Below, in pieces: positions 8,753-16,655 of a stretch of 64,000 bases of DNA. This DNA comes from Cryobacterium mannosilyticum. GTDB taxonomy: Bacteria > Actinomycetota > Actinomycetes > Actinomycetales > Microbacteriaceae. The number at the start of each line of letters is the position of its first letter. Position 1 is the stretch's first letter. Where the stretch lies: the NCBI RefSeq assembly GCF_004402705.1, contig NZ_SOFM01000021.1, positions 1-64,000 on the forward strand. Direction: 5' to 3'. Both the position numbers and the translations under genes were made by a program. A model generated the notes under the pieces. It did not search any database and had not been told where the DNA came from. It saw nothing but the letters and a program-made list of their open reading frames with translations.

Positions 8753-9736
8753 ATGATCGACTGGGGAGCAATCTTTAGCAACGCGGCCGTCGAGCTGATC
8801 AGCCCGACCACCGCCGCCTACGCCCTTGCGGCGCTCGGGCTGGCGGTCCACTTCGGCTACACCGGCCTGCTCAACTTCGGCCAGGCCGGGTTCATGGCCC
8901 TCGGCGCCTACGGGTACGCCATTTCCATCCTCAGCTTCGGCTTCCCCGTCTGGGGCGCCGTGCTGGTGGGGATCGGGGCATCCGTGGTCTTCGCCCTGGT
9001 CCTGGGCATCCCGACCCTGCGCCTGCGCGCGGACTATCTCGCGATCGTCACGATCGCCGCCGCTGAGATCGTGCGGCTGCTGTTCACGACGAACACGTTC
9101 GAGCCGCTGACCGGTTCGGCGAACGGCCTGAGCGGGTACAAGGGCGGCTTCGCCGCACTGAACCCGATCCCCGAGGGCAGCTACGGCTTCGGGCCGTTCG
9201 AATACAACGCCTACGACTGGTGGCTGCGCATCGTGGCCTGGACGATCGTGGTGCTGGCCTGCCTGTTCACCTGGCAGATCATGCGCAGCCCGTGGGGCCG
9301 GGTGATCAAGGGCATCCGTGAAGACGAGGATGCCGTGCGCGCCCTGGGCAAGAACGTCTACTCCTACAAGATGCAGTCCCTGGTTCTCGGTGGCGTGTTC
9401 GGCACGATCGCCGGGATGATCTTCGTGCTTCCCCGGGCGGTGGTCCCGTCGAACTACCAGACGTCGCTCACATTCTTCATCTACGCGATCCTCCTGCTCG
9501 GCGGCGCGGCCACGATTCTCGGCCCGGTCATCGGCTCGATGATCTTCTGGGTGCTGCTCTCGTTCTTCTCGGGTTTCATCGCCCGGGCCGTCGAGGCCGG
9601 CTGGCTGCCGTTCATGACCAGCATCCAGGCCGGACAGTTGCGCTTCATCCTGGTGGGTGTCGCGATCATGCTCATAGTCATCTTCAGACCGCAGGGCATC
9701 TTCGGAAACAAGAAGGAGTTGGCCTTTGTCAAGTAA
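8753..9736 (+). CDS. livM: Branched-chain amino-acid ABC permease LivM
   Basis: Second membrane subunit of the Liv transporter, 327 residues with many hydrophobic helices. The family signatures are FGYTGLLNFGQAGFMALGAY near residues 32-51 and the ending IFRPQGIFG. ATG 8753 begins 11 bp after the livH stop; the annotated longer frame upstream overlaps livH and was discarded. It is translationally linked to livG, whose TTG start overlaps its end by 11 bp. Works as a heterodimer with LivH, energised by LivG and LivF. Confidence 0.94.
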   Translation: MIDWGAIFSNAAVELISPTTAAYALAALGLAVHFGYTGLLNFGQAGFMALGAYGYAISILSFGFPVWGAVLVGIGASVVFALVLGIPTLRLRADYLAIVTIAAAEIVRLLFTTNTFEPLTGSANGLSGYKGGFAALNPIPEGSYGFGPFEYNAYDWWLRIVAWTIVVLACLFTWQIMRSPWGRVIKGIREDEDAVRALGKNVYSYKMQSLVLGGVFGTIAGMIFVLPRAVVPSNYQTSLTFFIYAILLLGGAATILGPVIGSMIFWVLLSFFSGFIARAVEAGWLPFMTSIQAGQLRFILVGVAIMLIVIFRPQGIFGNKKELAFVK

Positions 9737-10649
9737 TCCAGTTCCCAGCAGCAAGCCGGTCAAGTCGATCGACCTGCACATCGGCGAGGCCGAACCCGGG
9801 TGCAAGAAGCGCGACCCGATCCTGATCGCGGACGGCGTGAGCCGCACCTTCGGCGGGCTCAAGGCCGTCGACGTCGACCACGTGGAGATCCCCCGCGGCG
9901 CCATCACCGCCCTGATCGGGCCGAACGGCGCCGGCAAGACCACGCTGTTCAACCTGTTGACCGGCTTCGACAAGCCCGACACCGGGTCGTGGACCTTCGA
10001 GGGCCGGTCCCTGTCCGGGATGCCGGCGTTCAAGGTGGCCCGGATGGGCCAGGTGCGCACGTTCCAGCTGACCAAGGCGCTCGGCCTGCTCACCGTGATG
10101 GACAATATGCTCCTCGGGGCGAAGGGGCAATCCGGCGAGAACCTGTTCCGGGCGATGCTCCCGTTCTTCTGGCGCAAACAGGAGGAGGACAACAAGGCCA
10201 GGGCCATCGACATCCTCACCCGGTTCAAGCTGGACACCAAGAAGGACGACTACGCCGCCAGCCTGTCCGGCGGGCAGCGCAAGCTCCTCGAAATGGCTCG
10301 CGCCCTGATGAGCGAGCCGACCCTGGTCATGCTCGACGAACCGATGGCCGGTGTGAACCCGGCGCTGACCCAGTCGCTGCTCGACCACATCCTCAACCTG
10401 AAGACCCAGGGCATGAGCGTGCTCTTCGTCGAACACGATATGCACATGGTGCGCCACATCGCCGACTGGGTCATCGTGATGGCCGAGGGCCGGGTGGTCG
10501 CGGAAGGCGACCCGCACGAGGTCATGCGCAACCCCGCCGTGATCGACGCCTACCTGGGCCAGCACCACGATGAAGACCTCGGCGCGGATCCCTCCGCCGA
10601 GAAGGAACACGTCGTAGCGATCAAGGAGCTGCTCGATGACGAACTCTAG
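9726..10649 (+). CDS. livG: Branched-chain amino-acid ABC ATPase LivG
   Basis: Cytoplasmic ATPase subunit, 307 residues. Walker A GPNGAGKT is at 65-72, the ABC signature LSGGQ at about 179-183, and Walker B reads LVMLDEP. The LivG subgroup is shown by the long insert between Walker A and the signature and by the ending that names DAYLG. The TTG start at 9726 is supported by aaggag about 8 bp upstream and by the overlap with livM. A 33-residue N-terminal extension precedes the ABC domain, and there is a charged tail after DAYLG. Confidence 0.94.
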   Translation: MSSNPVPSSKPVKSIDLHIGEAEPGCKKRDPILIADGVSRTFGGLKAVDVDHVEIPRGAITALIGPNGAGKTTLFNLLTGFDKPDTGSWTFEGRSLSGMPAFKVARMGQVRTFQLTKALGLLTVMDNMLLGAKGQSGENLFRAMLPFFWRKQEEDNKARAIDILTRFKLDTKKDDYAASLSGGQRKLLEMARALMSEPTLVMLDEPMAGVNPALTQSLLDHILNLKTQGMSVLFVEHDMHMVRHIADWVIVMAEGRVVAEGDPHEVMRNPAVIDAYLGQHHDEDLGADPSAEKEHVVAIKELLDDEL

Positions 10650-11412
10650 CCCGACCACAGCCCCGGCACCCTCACCCGCGCAGACGGGCGTGCCCGTCGT
10701 CGACGTGAAGACGGTCACGGCCGGCTACCTGCCCGGGGTGAACATCCTCAACGCCTGCTCGCTGACCGCCTACGACGGCGAGCTGATCGGCATCATCGGC
10801 CCGAACGGCGCCGGCAAGTCGACGCTGCTCAAGTCGATTTTCGGCCAGGTGAAGGTGCGCGAGGGTGAGATCCTGCTCCGCGGGGAGAACATCACCAACC
10901 TCAAGGCGAACAAGCTGGTCTCCAAGGGTGTCGGCTTCGTCCCGCAGACGAACAACGTCTTCCCCACGCTCACCATCCAGGAAAACCTGGAGATGGGCAT
11001 GTTTCAGAAGCCGAAGGGCCTCGCTGAGCGCCTCGAGTTCGTCACCGAGATCTTCCCCGAGCTGAAGAAGCGCCTGCAGCAGCGGGCCGGGTCGCTGTCG
11101 GGCGGTGAACGGCAGATGGTCGCCATGTCGCGGGCGCTGATGATGGGCCCGCACGTGCTGCTACTCGACGAGCCGAGCGCCGGGCTGTCCCCGGTGCGGC
11201 AGGACGAGGCGTTCCTGCGGGTCAAGGAGATCAACAAGGCCGGCGTGACCACCATCATGGTCGAGCAGAACGCGCGCCGATGCCTGCAGATCTGCGACCG
11301 CGGCTACGTGCTCGACCAGGGTCGGGACGCGTACACGGGAACCGGCCGTGAGCTGCTGAACGACCCCAAGGTGATCGGCCTGTACCTGGGCACCCTCGGC
11401 CAGGACGACTAG
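10636..11412 (+). CDS. livF: Branched-chain amino-acid ABC ATPase LivF
   Basis: Second ATPase of the Liv system, 258 residues. It has GPNGAGKS at 55-62, LSGGE at about 152-156, and LLLDEPSAGLSP as Walker B with D-loop; the last is typical of LivF. It overlaps the end of livG by 14 bp, as expected for coupled translation. An Ala/Pro-rich N-terminal stretch of about 20 residues is extra relative to short LivF proteins. The gene closes the livHMGF operon and is followed by a strong hairpin terminator at 11441-11474. Confidence 0.94.
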   Translation: MTNSSPTTAPAPSPAQTGVPVVDVKTVTAGYLPGVNILNACSLTAYDGELIGIIGPNGAGKSTLLKSIFGQVKVREGEILLRGENITNLKANKLVSKGVGFVPQTNNVFPTLTIQENLEMGMFQKPKGLAERLEFVTEIFPELKKRLQQRAGSLSGGERQMVAMSRALMMGPHVLLLDEPSAGLSPVRQDEAFLRVKEINKAGVTTIMVEQNARRCLQICDRGYVLDQGRDAYTGTGRELLNDPKVIGLYLGTLGQDD

Positions 11413-11440
11413 CCTCCCGGAACCCGCCAGCCGGGCACAG

Positions 11441-11474
11441 AAGCGGCGCCGGAGGACATCCTCGGGCGCCGCTT
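11441..11474 (+). terminator. Terminator hairpin after livF
   Basis: The arms aagcggcgcc and ggcgccgctt pair perfectly, with an inner ggagga/tcctc extension, giving a long stem followed by tctctgt. It starts 29 bp after the livF stop. The T-run is weak, so its strength on the plus strand is uncertain. Confidence 0.75.
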
Positions 11475-11541
11475 CTCTGTGTGCCCGCCGCCCCCGTTCC
11501 CACCCCGGAGCCTCCGCCCCGCGCTTCCCCGACCAGCAGGT

Positions 11542-11634
11542 GGCTAATTCAGGAGATTCCGGGCTGTCGCCGCGCTCCGCAGCACTGCTCCGGGCCCTCC
11601 GCAGCAGACTCGGCCCGATTCTCCTGAATTAGCC
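11542..11634. repeat. Long intergenic palindromic element A
   Basis: A 15-bp perfect inverted repeat (ggctaattcaggaga at 11542-11556, tctcctgaattagcc at 11620-11634) encloses 63 bp of GC-rich sequence. The pairing continues imperfectly inwards through ttccgggc and gcccga. The outer ends are AT-containing, unlike the surroundings. It lies between the convergent livHMGF and livK transcripts. No coding capacity is visible. A similarly built element is at 31006-31072. Confidence 0.8.
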
Positions 11635-11711
11635 CCCGCGCCAGAGCGCGATGGGGTGCTCCGGGCCCCGGGACGCGCAGCTGAGACGGGTGGTGGAGAC
11701 GGGTGGTGGAG

Positions 11712-11747
11712 AAAAAAGGGGGCCCCGACCGAAGTCGGGGCCCCCTT
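11712..11747 (-). terminator. Rho-independent terminator of livK
   Basis: Read on the minus strand, a 14-bp stem (arms at 11716-11729 and 11734-11747) with a four-base loop is followed by a run of six T. It lies 17 bp past the livK stop codon. Confidence 0.92.
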
Positions 11748-11763
11748 GTTGGTGCTGCGGAGA

Positions 11764-13059
11764 CTAGTTGATGCGCTTGTACGTGTTGTCAGCCTTGTAC
11801 TCGTAGACCCCGATGGTCGCCTCGGTCGGGTCGCCGTTCTCGTCGAACGTGACCGGGCCGGAGAAGCCATCGTAGTTGACCTGCTCACCCTTCGCAAGAG
11901 CCTTGGCGGCCGTCTTGAAGTCGGTGACCTTGGTGCCGTCGCCGGTGCCGCCCGAGACCTGGCGGAGGTAGTCGGCGATGGACGTGCCCTTGACGTCGTT
12001 CGCAGCGTAGGCGGCGAGCGCGATCAGCACGACCGCGTCGTAGGACTCGGCCGCATAGCTGAAGTCGGTCAGGGTCGGGTCGATCTCCTTCAGGCGCGTG
12101 GTGAAGTCACCGAGCGTTCCGACGTCGAGTCCGGGCAGCGTGCCCTTCGCACCGGTGATGAGACCGGGGGCGAAGTCCTTGCTGTAGTCGGACAGGTTGC
12201 CGTCGACGAAGTAGAGCTTGCCACCCGGGTAGCCGGAGCCGACGAGCGCGGGCGTGATGACCTTGGCCTGGTCGAACGTGATCAGGGCGATCGCATCCGG
12301 CTTGGCGGCGGTCACTTCGGAGATCTGAGCGGCGAAGTTGGAGTCGCCCTCGTTGAACAGCGACTTGGCGACGACCTTGCCTCCGGCGGCTTCGAACGCC
12401 TTCGTGGTGGAGTCGGCCAGGCCGGTGCCGTAGGAGTCGTTGAGCACGATCAGCCCGAGGGTGCTGTTCCCGTCCTCGGCGATCTGGTTGCCGAGCACCT
12501 CACCCTGGAGCAGGTCAGACGGCGCGGTGCGCCAGTAGAGGCCCTTGTCGTCGTACTTCGTGAAGTCCGCCGAGGTGTTGGCCGGCGAGAACTGCACGAC
12601 GCCGGCACCGGTGATCTGGTCGATCACGGTCTTCGAGACGCCCGACGAGGCGGCGCCGAGGATGGCCGAGACGTCCTGGGACAGGAGGTCGGTCACCGAC
12701 ACGGTGGCGGTGTCGGTCGTGGTGTCACCCGAGTCGCGGTAGACGGGATCGACGGTGAGCCCGAGCTTCGCGTCGTTGATGTCCTTGACGGCGAGTGCGA
12801 CACCGGCCTCTTCGGGCGGGCCGAGGAAGGCGAGGGCGCCACTCTGGGGAAGGATCGTGCCGATCTTGAGAGTGAGGTTGCGGTCGCCGGCCTTGATGGC
12901 CTTCGCGTCTCCACTCGCAGCGGGCGTCTCCGATGCAGTCGGGGCAGCGGAATTGCTGCTGCATCCGGTGAGCAGAAGTGCGCTGACACCGACCATGGCG
13001 ACGCCGGTGATGACTGCCCGGACTGAGCGGGAGGCCGAGGCCTTCGCGAATACGCTCAT
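11764..13059 (-). CDS. livK: Branched-chain amino-acid binding lipoprotein LivK
   Basis: Extracytoplasmic receptor for the LivHMGF importer, 431 residues, periplasmic-binding-protein type 1 fold (Peripla_BP_6). A lipoprotein signal is clear: the lipobox LLLTGC is followed by an Ser/Ala/Pro/Thr-rich linker. The mature part starts LTLKIGTILPQSGALAFLGP and contains both lobes. ATG 13059 is preceded by aaggag at good spacing; the open frame upstream to 13092 has no such site. The gene is convergent with livHMGF, so receptor and transporter are separately transcribed. Two palindromes upstream (13114-13131 and 13157-13172) suggest its own control. Confidence 0.94.
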   Translation of the reverse strand: MSVFAKASASRSVRAVITGVAMVGVSALLLTGCSSNSAAPTASETPAASGDAKAIKAGDRNLTLKIGTILPQSGALAFLGPPEEAGVALAVKDINDAKLGLTVDPVYRDSGDTTTDTATVSVTDLLSQDVSAILGAASSGVSKTVIDQITGAGVVQFSPANTSADFTKYDDKGLYWRTAPSDLLQGEVLGNQIAEDGNSTLGLIVLNDSYGTGLADSTTKAFEAAGGKVVAKSLFNEGDSNFAAQISEVTAAKPDAIALITFDQAKVITPALVGSGYPGGKLYFVDGNLSDYSKDFAPGLITGAKGTLPGLDVGTLGDFTTRLKEIDPTLTDFSYAAESYDAVVLIALAAYAANDVKGTSIADYLRQVSGGTGDGTKVTDFKTAAKALAKGEQVNYDGFSGPVTFDENGDPTEATIGVYEYKADNTYKRIN

Positions 13060-13113
13060 GTTGCTCCTTGGGAATAGGAAGTGAAAGGTCACAGCGATCG
13101 ATTGACCGCCGTG

Positions 13114-13131
13114 CTGTCACATTATTGACAG
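13114..13131 (-). promoter_or_regulatory. Palindrome CTGTCA-N6-TGACAG upstream of livK
   Basis: A perfect 6-bp inverted repeat with a six-base spacer lies 55 bp upstream of the livK start. On the minus strand it overlaps an AATAAT-like -10 hexamer that has TTGTTT about 15 bp further upstream. This placement is what an operator at a promoter would look like, but no regulator was identified. Confidence 0.45.
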
Positions 13132-13156
13132 GAATCGCGTGAAACAAGGCGACAGG

Positions 13157-13172
13157 GTTACATCCGTGTAAC
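13157..13172 (-). promoter_or_regulatory. Palindrome GTTAC-N6-GTAAC upstream of livK
   Basis: The sequence gttacatccgtgtaac is a perfect palindrome with arms gttaca and tgtaac. A further gttac follows at 13185-13189. The GTnAC-N6-GnAAC spacing resembles GlnR-type nitrogen boxes described in actinobacteria. The resemblance is by eye only. Confidence 0.35.
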
Positions 13173-13185
13173 GCGACCCAAATCG

Positions 13186-13911
13186 TTACGATCGGCGGCC
13201 GGTGACACCCTCATAGGCGATCTGTTGCGTCTCGGCCAGCGCCGCCGCACATTCTCCCCAAGAGGCGCAGACCATAGGGCCCGAACTCACCCGGTCGAGG
13301 GCCGCCGCAATCGACGGCCCGCCGTCGTCGTCGGCCTGCACCGCTGCCAGCGCAGTGAGGATCACGCCGTCGTAGGCCTCGCCTCCGCCGGCCGTGCCCT
13401 CCATCTCCGGGTCCATGGTGCCAAGGCGCGCCGCGAACTCGTCGCCGGCGGCGAGCGGGGTGCCTCCGTTCGCGAACTGAGCGAGGGAGACCAGCGCCAC
13501 CCGGGCGGCGGCCAGGGCGGATGCGACGTCCGGCGGCACCGGACTGGTCGCGTCCCAGAGCACGGCGTCGACGCCGCGGGCCAGGAGATCGGCCACGGCT
13601 CCCGGAGCGTCGCGGACTGAGTCCCGGTGCACGATCACGACGGGGTGGCCGAGCACCAGGCCCTGTTCGGAGATCTCCCTGGCAGCCAGTTCGGTGCCGG
13701 CGACCTGGGCTGCCCCGGAGGCGGCGGCGTCCCCCGTCATCGGGAACAGCGAGCCCAGCAACAGCGTGCCGTCACCGGATGCCGCCACCCGGGGCGCGAC
13801 GCTGGGCGCGGCGGTGGCCGGGGCGGCCACGGTCGTCGGCGCGCAGCCCGCGACGGAGACGAGGAGCAGCCCGGCGAACGCGAGCGAGGCGGCGATGGTG
13901 CGACGGGGCAT
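13186..13911 (-). CDS. Shortened LivK-like substrate-binding lipoprotein
   Basis: A 241-residue lipoprotein homologue of the neighbouring livK, normally about 400-430 residues. The signal peptide and lipobox (LLLVSVAGC) are intact. Residues about 45-138 follow lobe 1 (LLLGSLFPMTGDAAASG; LVLGHPVVIVHRDS). The sequence then jumps from LVSLAQFAN directly to GDEFAARLGTMDPE...GGEAYDGVILTALAA, which in LivK lies over 100 residues further on. The protein ends at YEGVTG, where LivK continues with the last strands. It therefore looks like an internal deletion of most of lobe 2 plus a C-terminal cut, with the frame kept. It may be an accessory receptor or a gene in decay. Confidence 0.8.
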   Translation of the reverse strand: MPRRTIAASLAFAGLLLVSVAGCAPTTVAAPATAAPSVAPRVAASGDGTLLLGSLFPMTGDAAASGAAQVAGTELAAREISEQGLVLGHPVVIVHRDSVRDAPGAVADLLARGVDAVLWDATSPVPPDVASALAAARVALVSLAQFANGGTPLAAGDEFAARLGTMDPEMEGTAGGGEAYDGVILTALAAVQADDDGGPSIAAALDRVSSGPMVCASWGECAAALAETQQIAYEGVTGRRS

Positions 13912-13941
13912 CCGGACTCCTTTCCCCGAGCGTAACGCGGG

Positions 13942-14883
13942 TCAGGCCGGTTCGAGGGACGCTCGCCGCGGCGCCCGCCCGCTGACGACCATGTCCGTGG
14001 TCAGGATGACCAGCGCCACCCAGACCAGGCCGAATCCGACCCAGCGTTCGGGCGGCATCGGTTCGTGCAGGATGAACACCCCGACCAGGAATTGCAGGAT
14101 GGGCGCGATGAACTGGATCAGCCCCAGGTAGGTGAGCGGGAGACGCCGGGCCGCGGCGGCGAAGAAGAGCAGCGGCACGGCCGTGACGACGCCGGTGGTG
14201 AGGAGACCGACCGTGTGCCACGGCGAGATGGCTCCGAAGGTGAGCCCGGAGACGGCACCGACGACGATCAACTGCACGATCGCGATCGGGGCGAGCCAGA
14301 TGGTTTCCAGGGTGAGTCCGGCCAGGGCGTCGACGCTGTGGCCGACGCGTTTCTTGATCAGCCCGTAGAAGCCGAACGAGAACGCGAGCACAAGGGAGAT
14401 CCAGGGCAGCGAGCCGTAGCCGACGGTGAGCACGACCACGGCGGCGAGACTGATGCCCATGGCCATCCATTGCAGCGCCCGGAGCCTCTCGTGCAGCACC
14501 AGAACGCCGAGCAACACGGTCACGATCGGGTTGATGAAGTAGCCGAGCGCGGCCTCGACCACATGGCCCGACAGGGTTCCGAAGACGTAGGTCTGCCAGT
14601 TGACGAAGATCAGGATGCCGGCCAGGCCCATTGTCCAGACGATCCGCGGGCGGCGCAGCACCGCGAGGAACTGACCCCACTTCTTCGTGACCGTGATCAG
14701 CAGTGCGCAGAAGACCAGGGAGAACAGCACCCGCCACGCGACGACCTCGAACGCTCCGGTGGGGGCGAGCAGGAGGAAGTACAGCGGCAGCATCCCCCAG
14801 AGTCCGTAGGCGAGGACCGCGTAGATCAGCCCGGTGCTGTGCGCGCTCCGCTGCGGGCGTCCTGCTGCGATGTGGGTGTCCAT
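13942..14883 (-). CDS. rarD: RarD-type EamA permease
   Basis: A 313-residue inner-membrane protein with about ten hydrophobic segments, belonging to the drug/metabolite transporter superfamily (EamA), RarD branch (GLIYAVLAYGLWGMLPLYF, WRVLFSLVF, NWQTYVFGTLSGHVVEAALGYFINP split across the first half). RarD was named for a link to chloramphenicol sensitivity; its substrate is unknown. ATG 14883 follows a ggagg at a rather long distance. It is downstream of groES but separated from it by a hairpin terminator. Confidence 0.88.
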   Translation of the reverse strand: MDTHIAAGRPQRSAHSTGLIYAVLAYGLWGMLPLYFLLLAPTGAFEVVAWRVLFSLVFCALLITVTKKWGQFLAVLRRPRIVWTMGLAGILIFVNWQTYVFGTLSGHVVEAALGYFINPIVTVLLGVLVLHERLRALQWMAMGISLAAVVVLTVGYGSLPWISLVLAFSFGFYGLIKKRVGHSVDALAGLTLETIWLAPIAIVQLIVVGAVSGLTFGAISPWHTVGLLTTGVVTAVPLLFFAAAARRLPLTYLGLIQFIAPILQFLVGVFILHEPMPPERWVGFGLVWVALVILTTDMVVSGRAPRRASLEPA

Positions 14884-14916
14884 GGTCTGCCCATCCTCCG
14901 GGACGGCCCCCGGAAA

Positions 14917-14952
14917 CGACAAATCCCGGATGGCCAGGGCCATCCGGGATTT
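14917..14952 (-). terminator. Terminator hairpin after groES
   Basis: The arms aaatcccggatggcc (14921-14935) and ggccatccgggattt (14938-14952) form a 15-bp perfect inverted repeat with only two bases between, so the real loop opens a few pairs. It starts 19 bp after the groES stop and lies within the leader of rarD. Confidence 0.82.
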
Positions 14953-14970
14953 GCTGCGTGGTGCGTCTGA

Positions 14971-15267
14971 CTAGCGGACGACGACCGCGAGCACGTCGCG
15001 GGCCGACAGCACGAGGAGATCCTCGCCACCGAACTTGACCTCGGTTCCGCCGTACTTGGAGTAGATCACCTTGTCGCCGACGGCGACGTCGAGCGGGATG
15101 CGGTTGCCGTTGTCGTCGATGCGGCCGGGGCCGACGGCGACGACTTCGCCCTCCTGGGGCTTTTCCTTGGCGGTGTCAGGAATGACCAGACCTGATGCGG
15201 TGGTCTGCTCTGCGTCGACCTGCTTGATGACGATGCGATCCTCGAGCGGCTTGATGGAGACCGACAC
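14971..15267 (-). CDS. groES: Co-chaperonin GroES
   Basis: A 98-residue heptameric lid of the GroEL chaperonin. Family sequence is clear: SIKPLEDRIVIKQ at the start, GLVIPDTAKEKPQEGEVVAVGPG for the mobile loop and beyond, and YSKYGGTEVKFGGEDLLVLS near the end. It starts with GTG at 15267 after agagg. No groEL follows within the window: rarD comes next and a terminator intervenes, so groEL must be elsewhere. Two CIRCE operators upstream indicate HrcA heat-shock repression. Confidence 0.96.
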   Translation of the reverse strand: MSVSIKPLEDRIVIKQVDAEQTTASGLVIPDTAKEKPQEGEVVAVGPGRIDDNGNRIPLDVAVGDKVIYSKYGGTEVKFGGEDLLVLSARDVLAVVVR

Positions 15268-15296
15268 GGTTGACCTCTTTCTTAGCTAAGACATAG

Positions 15297-15323
15297 TTAG
15301 CAGACTCACAGCGAGAGTGCTAA
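15297..15323 (-). promoter_or_regulatory. CIRCE operator 1 of groES (HrcA site)
   Basis: On the minus strand the site reads TTAGCACTC-N9-GTCTGCTAA, against the known consensus TTAGCACTC-N9-GAGTGCTAA: one half is perfect, the other has two mismatches, and the total length is exactly 27 bp. The element overlaps a plausible promoter: TTAGCA as -35 and TAACTA as -10 with 18 bp between. Confidence 0.85.
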
Positions 15324-15341
15324 GTCGAGTTTAGGGCGCAT

Positions 15342-15368
15342 CTGGCACTCACGCAACGTGAGTGCCAG
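15342..15368. promoter_or_regulatory. CIRCE operator 2, inside a 20-bp palindrome
   Basis: The core reads CTGGCACTC-N9-GAGTGCCAG, seven of nine consensus bases in each half with exact N9 spacing. It lies inside a perfect 20-bp inverted repeat (15334-15353 and 15357-15376) with a three-base loop, located 45 bp from CIRCE 1 and 20 bp before the divergent methyltransferase gene, so it could affect both promoters. Confidence 0.75.
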
Positions 15369-15396
15369 ATGCGCCCATGGTTGGTAGGTTTGCGGG

Positions 15397-16596
15397 ATGG
15401 ATCGCTCAGAGCTCGTCGAGCTGTTATCGCCGGACGGCTTGCGCCTGCTGGACTCCCTGCCGCCCTATGACCCGACGGGCGACGTCGTGCAGATGGTGAG
15501 TGACCTCCGCAAGGCCGGCCACGCCCCCGGCCTGGTCACCGCCGTGCTGAACCAGTCCCGGCTGCGTGCACGCGCCGTACCCAAGTTCGGAGAGTTCGCC
15601 GGGCGGATGCTGTTCACCGAGGCAGGCCTGGAGCAGGCAACCCGGTTGCGGGTGGCCGCACTGCACGCCGGCCGATTCGTCGGTGCCGCCCTGGCCCGCG
15701 TCGTCGACCTCGGGTGCGGGATCGGCGGCGACGCGATGGCCATGGCCGCGATGGACCTCGCGGTGACGGCGGTCGACAGCGACGAGGTGACCGCGACCGT
15801 CGCCAGCTTCAACCTTGCTCCGTTCCAGAACGCGGCGGTGGCGCACGGCGACGCCGAGACGTTCGATCTTTGCGGCTTCGACGCGGCCTGGCTCGACCCG
15901 GCCCGGCGCACCGCGGGCCACAACAACACGTCCCGTCTGACCCGTCCGGAGGACTACTCCCCCAACCTCGATTTCGTGTTCGGCCTGAGTGAGCGGATGC
16001 CGATCGGCGTCAAGCTCGGCCCGGGGCACGACCGCGACCTCATCCCCGCCGGCGCGGAGGCGCAGTGGGTGTCCGTCGATGGAAAACTGGTCGAGATGGG
16101 ACTGTGGTTCGGCGCCCTGGCCCGCGACGGCATCCGCCGGTCGGCCCTGCTCCTGGACCGGGACGGAACCCACGAGCTGAACGCGCCCGCCGACAGCGAG
16201 GACGTGGAAGTGGGGGTGCTCGGTGACTATCTCTACGAGCCCGACGGTGCGGTCATCCGTGCCCGGCTGATCGGCGATCTCGCCCGCTCGCAGGGCGCCC
16301 TCATGTTGAGCGAGGGAATCGCCTACCTCACCTCCGCCGTCCTGCGCCCGACCCCGTTCGCCACGGCCTTCCGGGTGCTCGAGGTGCTGCCGTTCGACGA
16401 GAAGAAGCTCCGTCTGGCGCTACAGGAACGCCGGATCGGCACGCTGGAGATCAAGAAACGCGGCGTGGACGTCGACCCGGCCACGCTGCGCACCCGGTTG
16501 CGGCTGAAGGGATCCGAATCGGGCACCCTCGTGCTCACCCGGGTCGCCGGTCAGCGCGTTGCACTGCTCGTGGAGCGTGTGCGCACACTGGCCTGA
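15397..16596 (+). CDS. Class I SAM-dependent methyltransferase with THUMP-like domain
   Basis: A 399-residue cytoplasmic protein. The methyltransferase domain (about 60-210) has the SAM-binding loop VVDLGCGIGGDA and an acidic VTAVDSDE strand end, followed by AAWLDPARRT where a catalytic D/N-P-P-like motif would be expected. The C-terminal part (about 320-395), with LEVLPFDEKKLRLALQ and LEIKKRGVDVDP, matches the THUMP-like domain found in this actinobacterial family. The substrate is unknown, probably RNA by domain association. It is transcribed divergently from groES. Confidence 0.83.
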   Translation: MDRSELVELLSPDGLRLLDSLPPYDPTGDVVQMVSDLRKAGHAPGLVTAVLNQSRLRARAVPKFGEFAGRMLFTEAGLEQATRLRVAALHAGRFVGAALARVVDLGCGIGGDAMAMAAMDLAVTAVDSDEVTATVASFNLAPFQNAAVAHGDAETFDLCGFDAAWLDPARRTAGHNNTSRLTRPEDYSPNLDFVFGLSERMPIGVKLGPGHDRDLIPAGAEAQWVSVDGKLVEMGLWFGALARDGIRRSALLLDRDGTHELNAPADSEDVEVGVLGDYLYEPDGAVIRARLIGDLARSQGALMLSEGIAYLTSAVLRPTPFATAFRVLEVLPFDEKKLRLALQERRIGTLEIKKRGVDVDPATLRTRLRLKGSESGTLVLTRVAGQRVALLVERVRTLA

Positions 16597-16627
16597 GCAG
16601 CCGGCCGAGGCCGTTCGGCGGCCCGGA

Positions 16628-16655
16628 GTCAGTACGCGATCGTCAGTACGCGATC
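16628..16655. repeat. Tandem duplication of 14 bp across a gene stop codon
   Basis: Two adjacent perfect copies of gtcagtacgcgatc (16628-16641 and 16642-16655). The second contains the TGA stop of the minus-strand gene ending at 16643, so the last codons (RIAY-stop) are duplicated just past the gene end. Confidence 0.92.
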
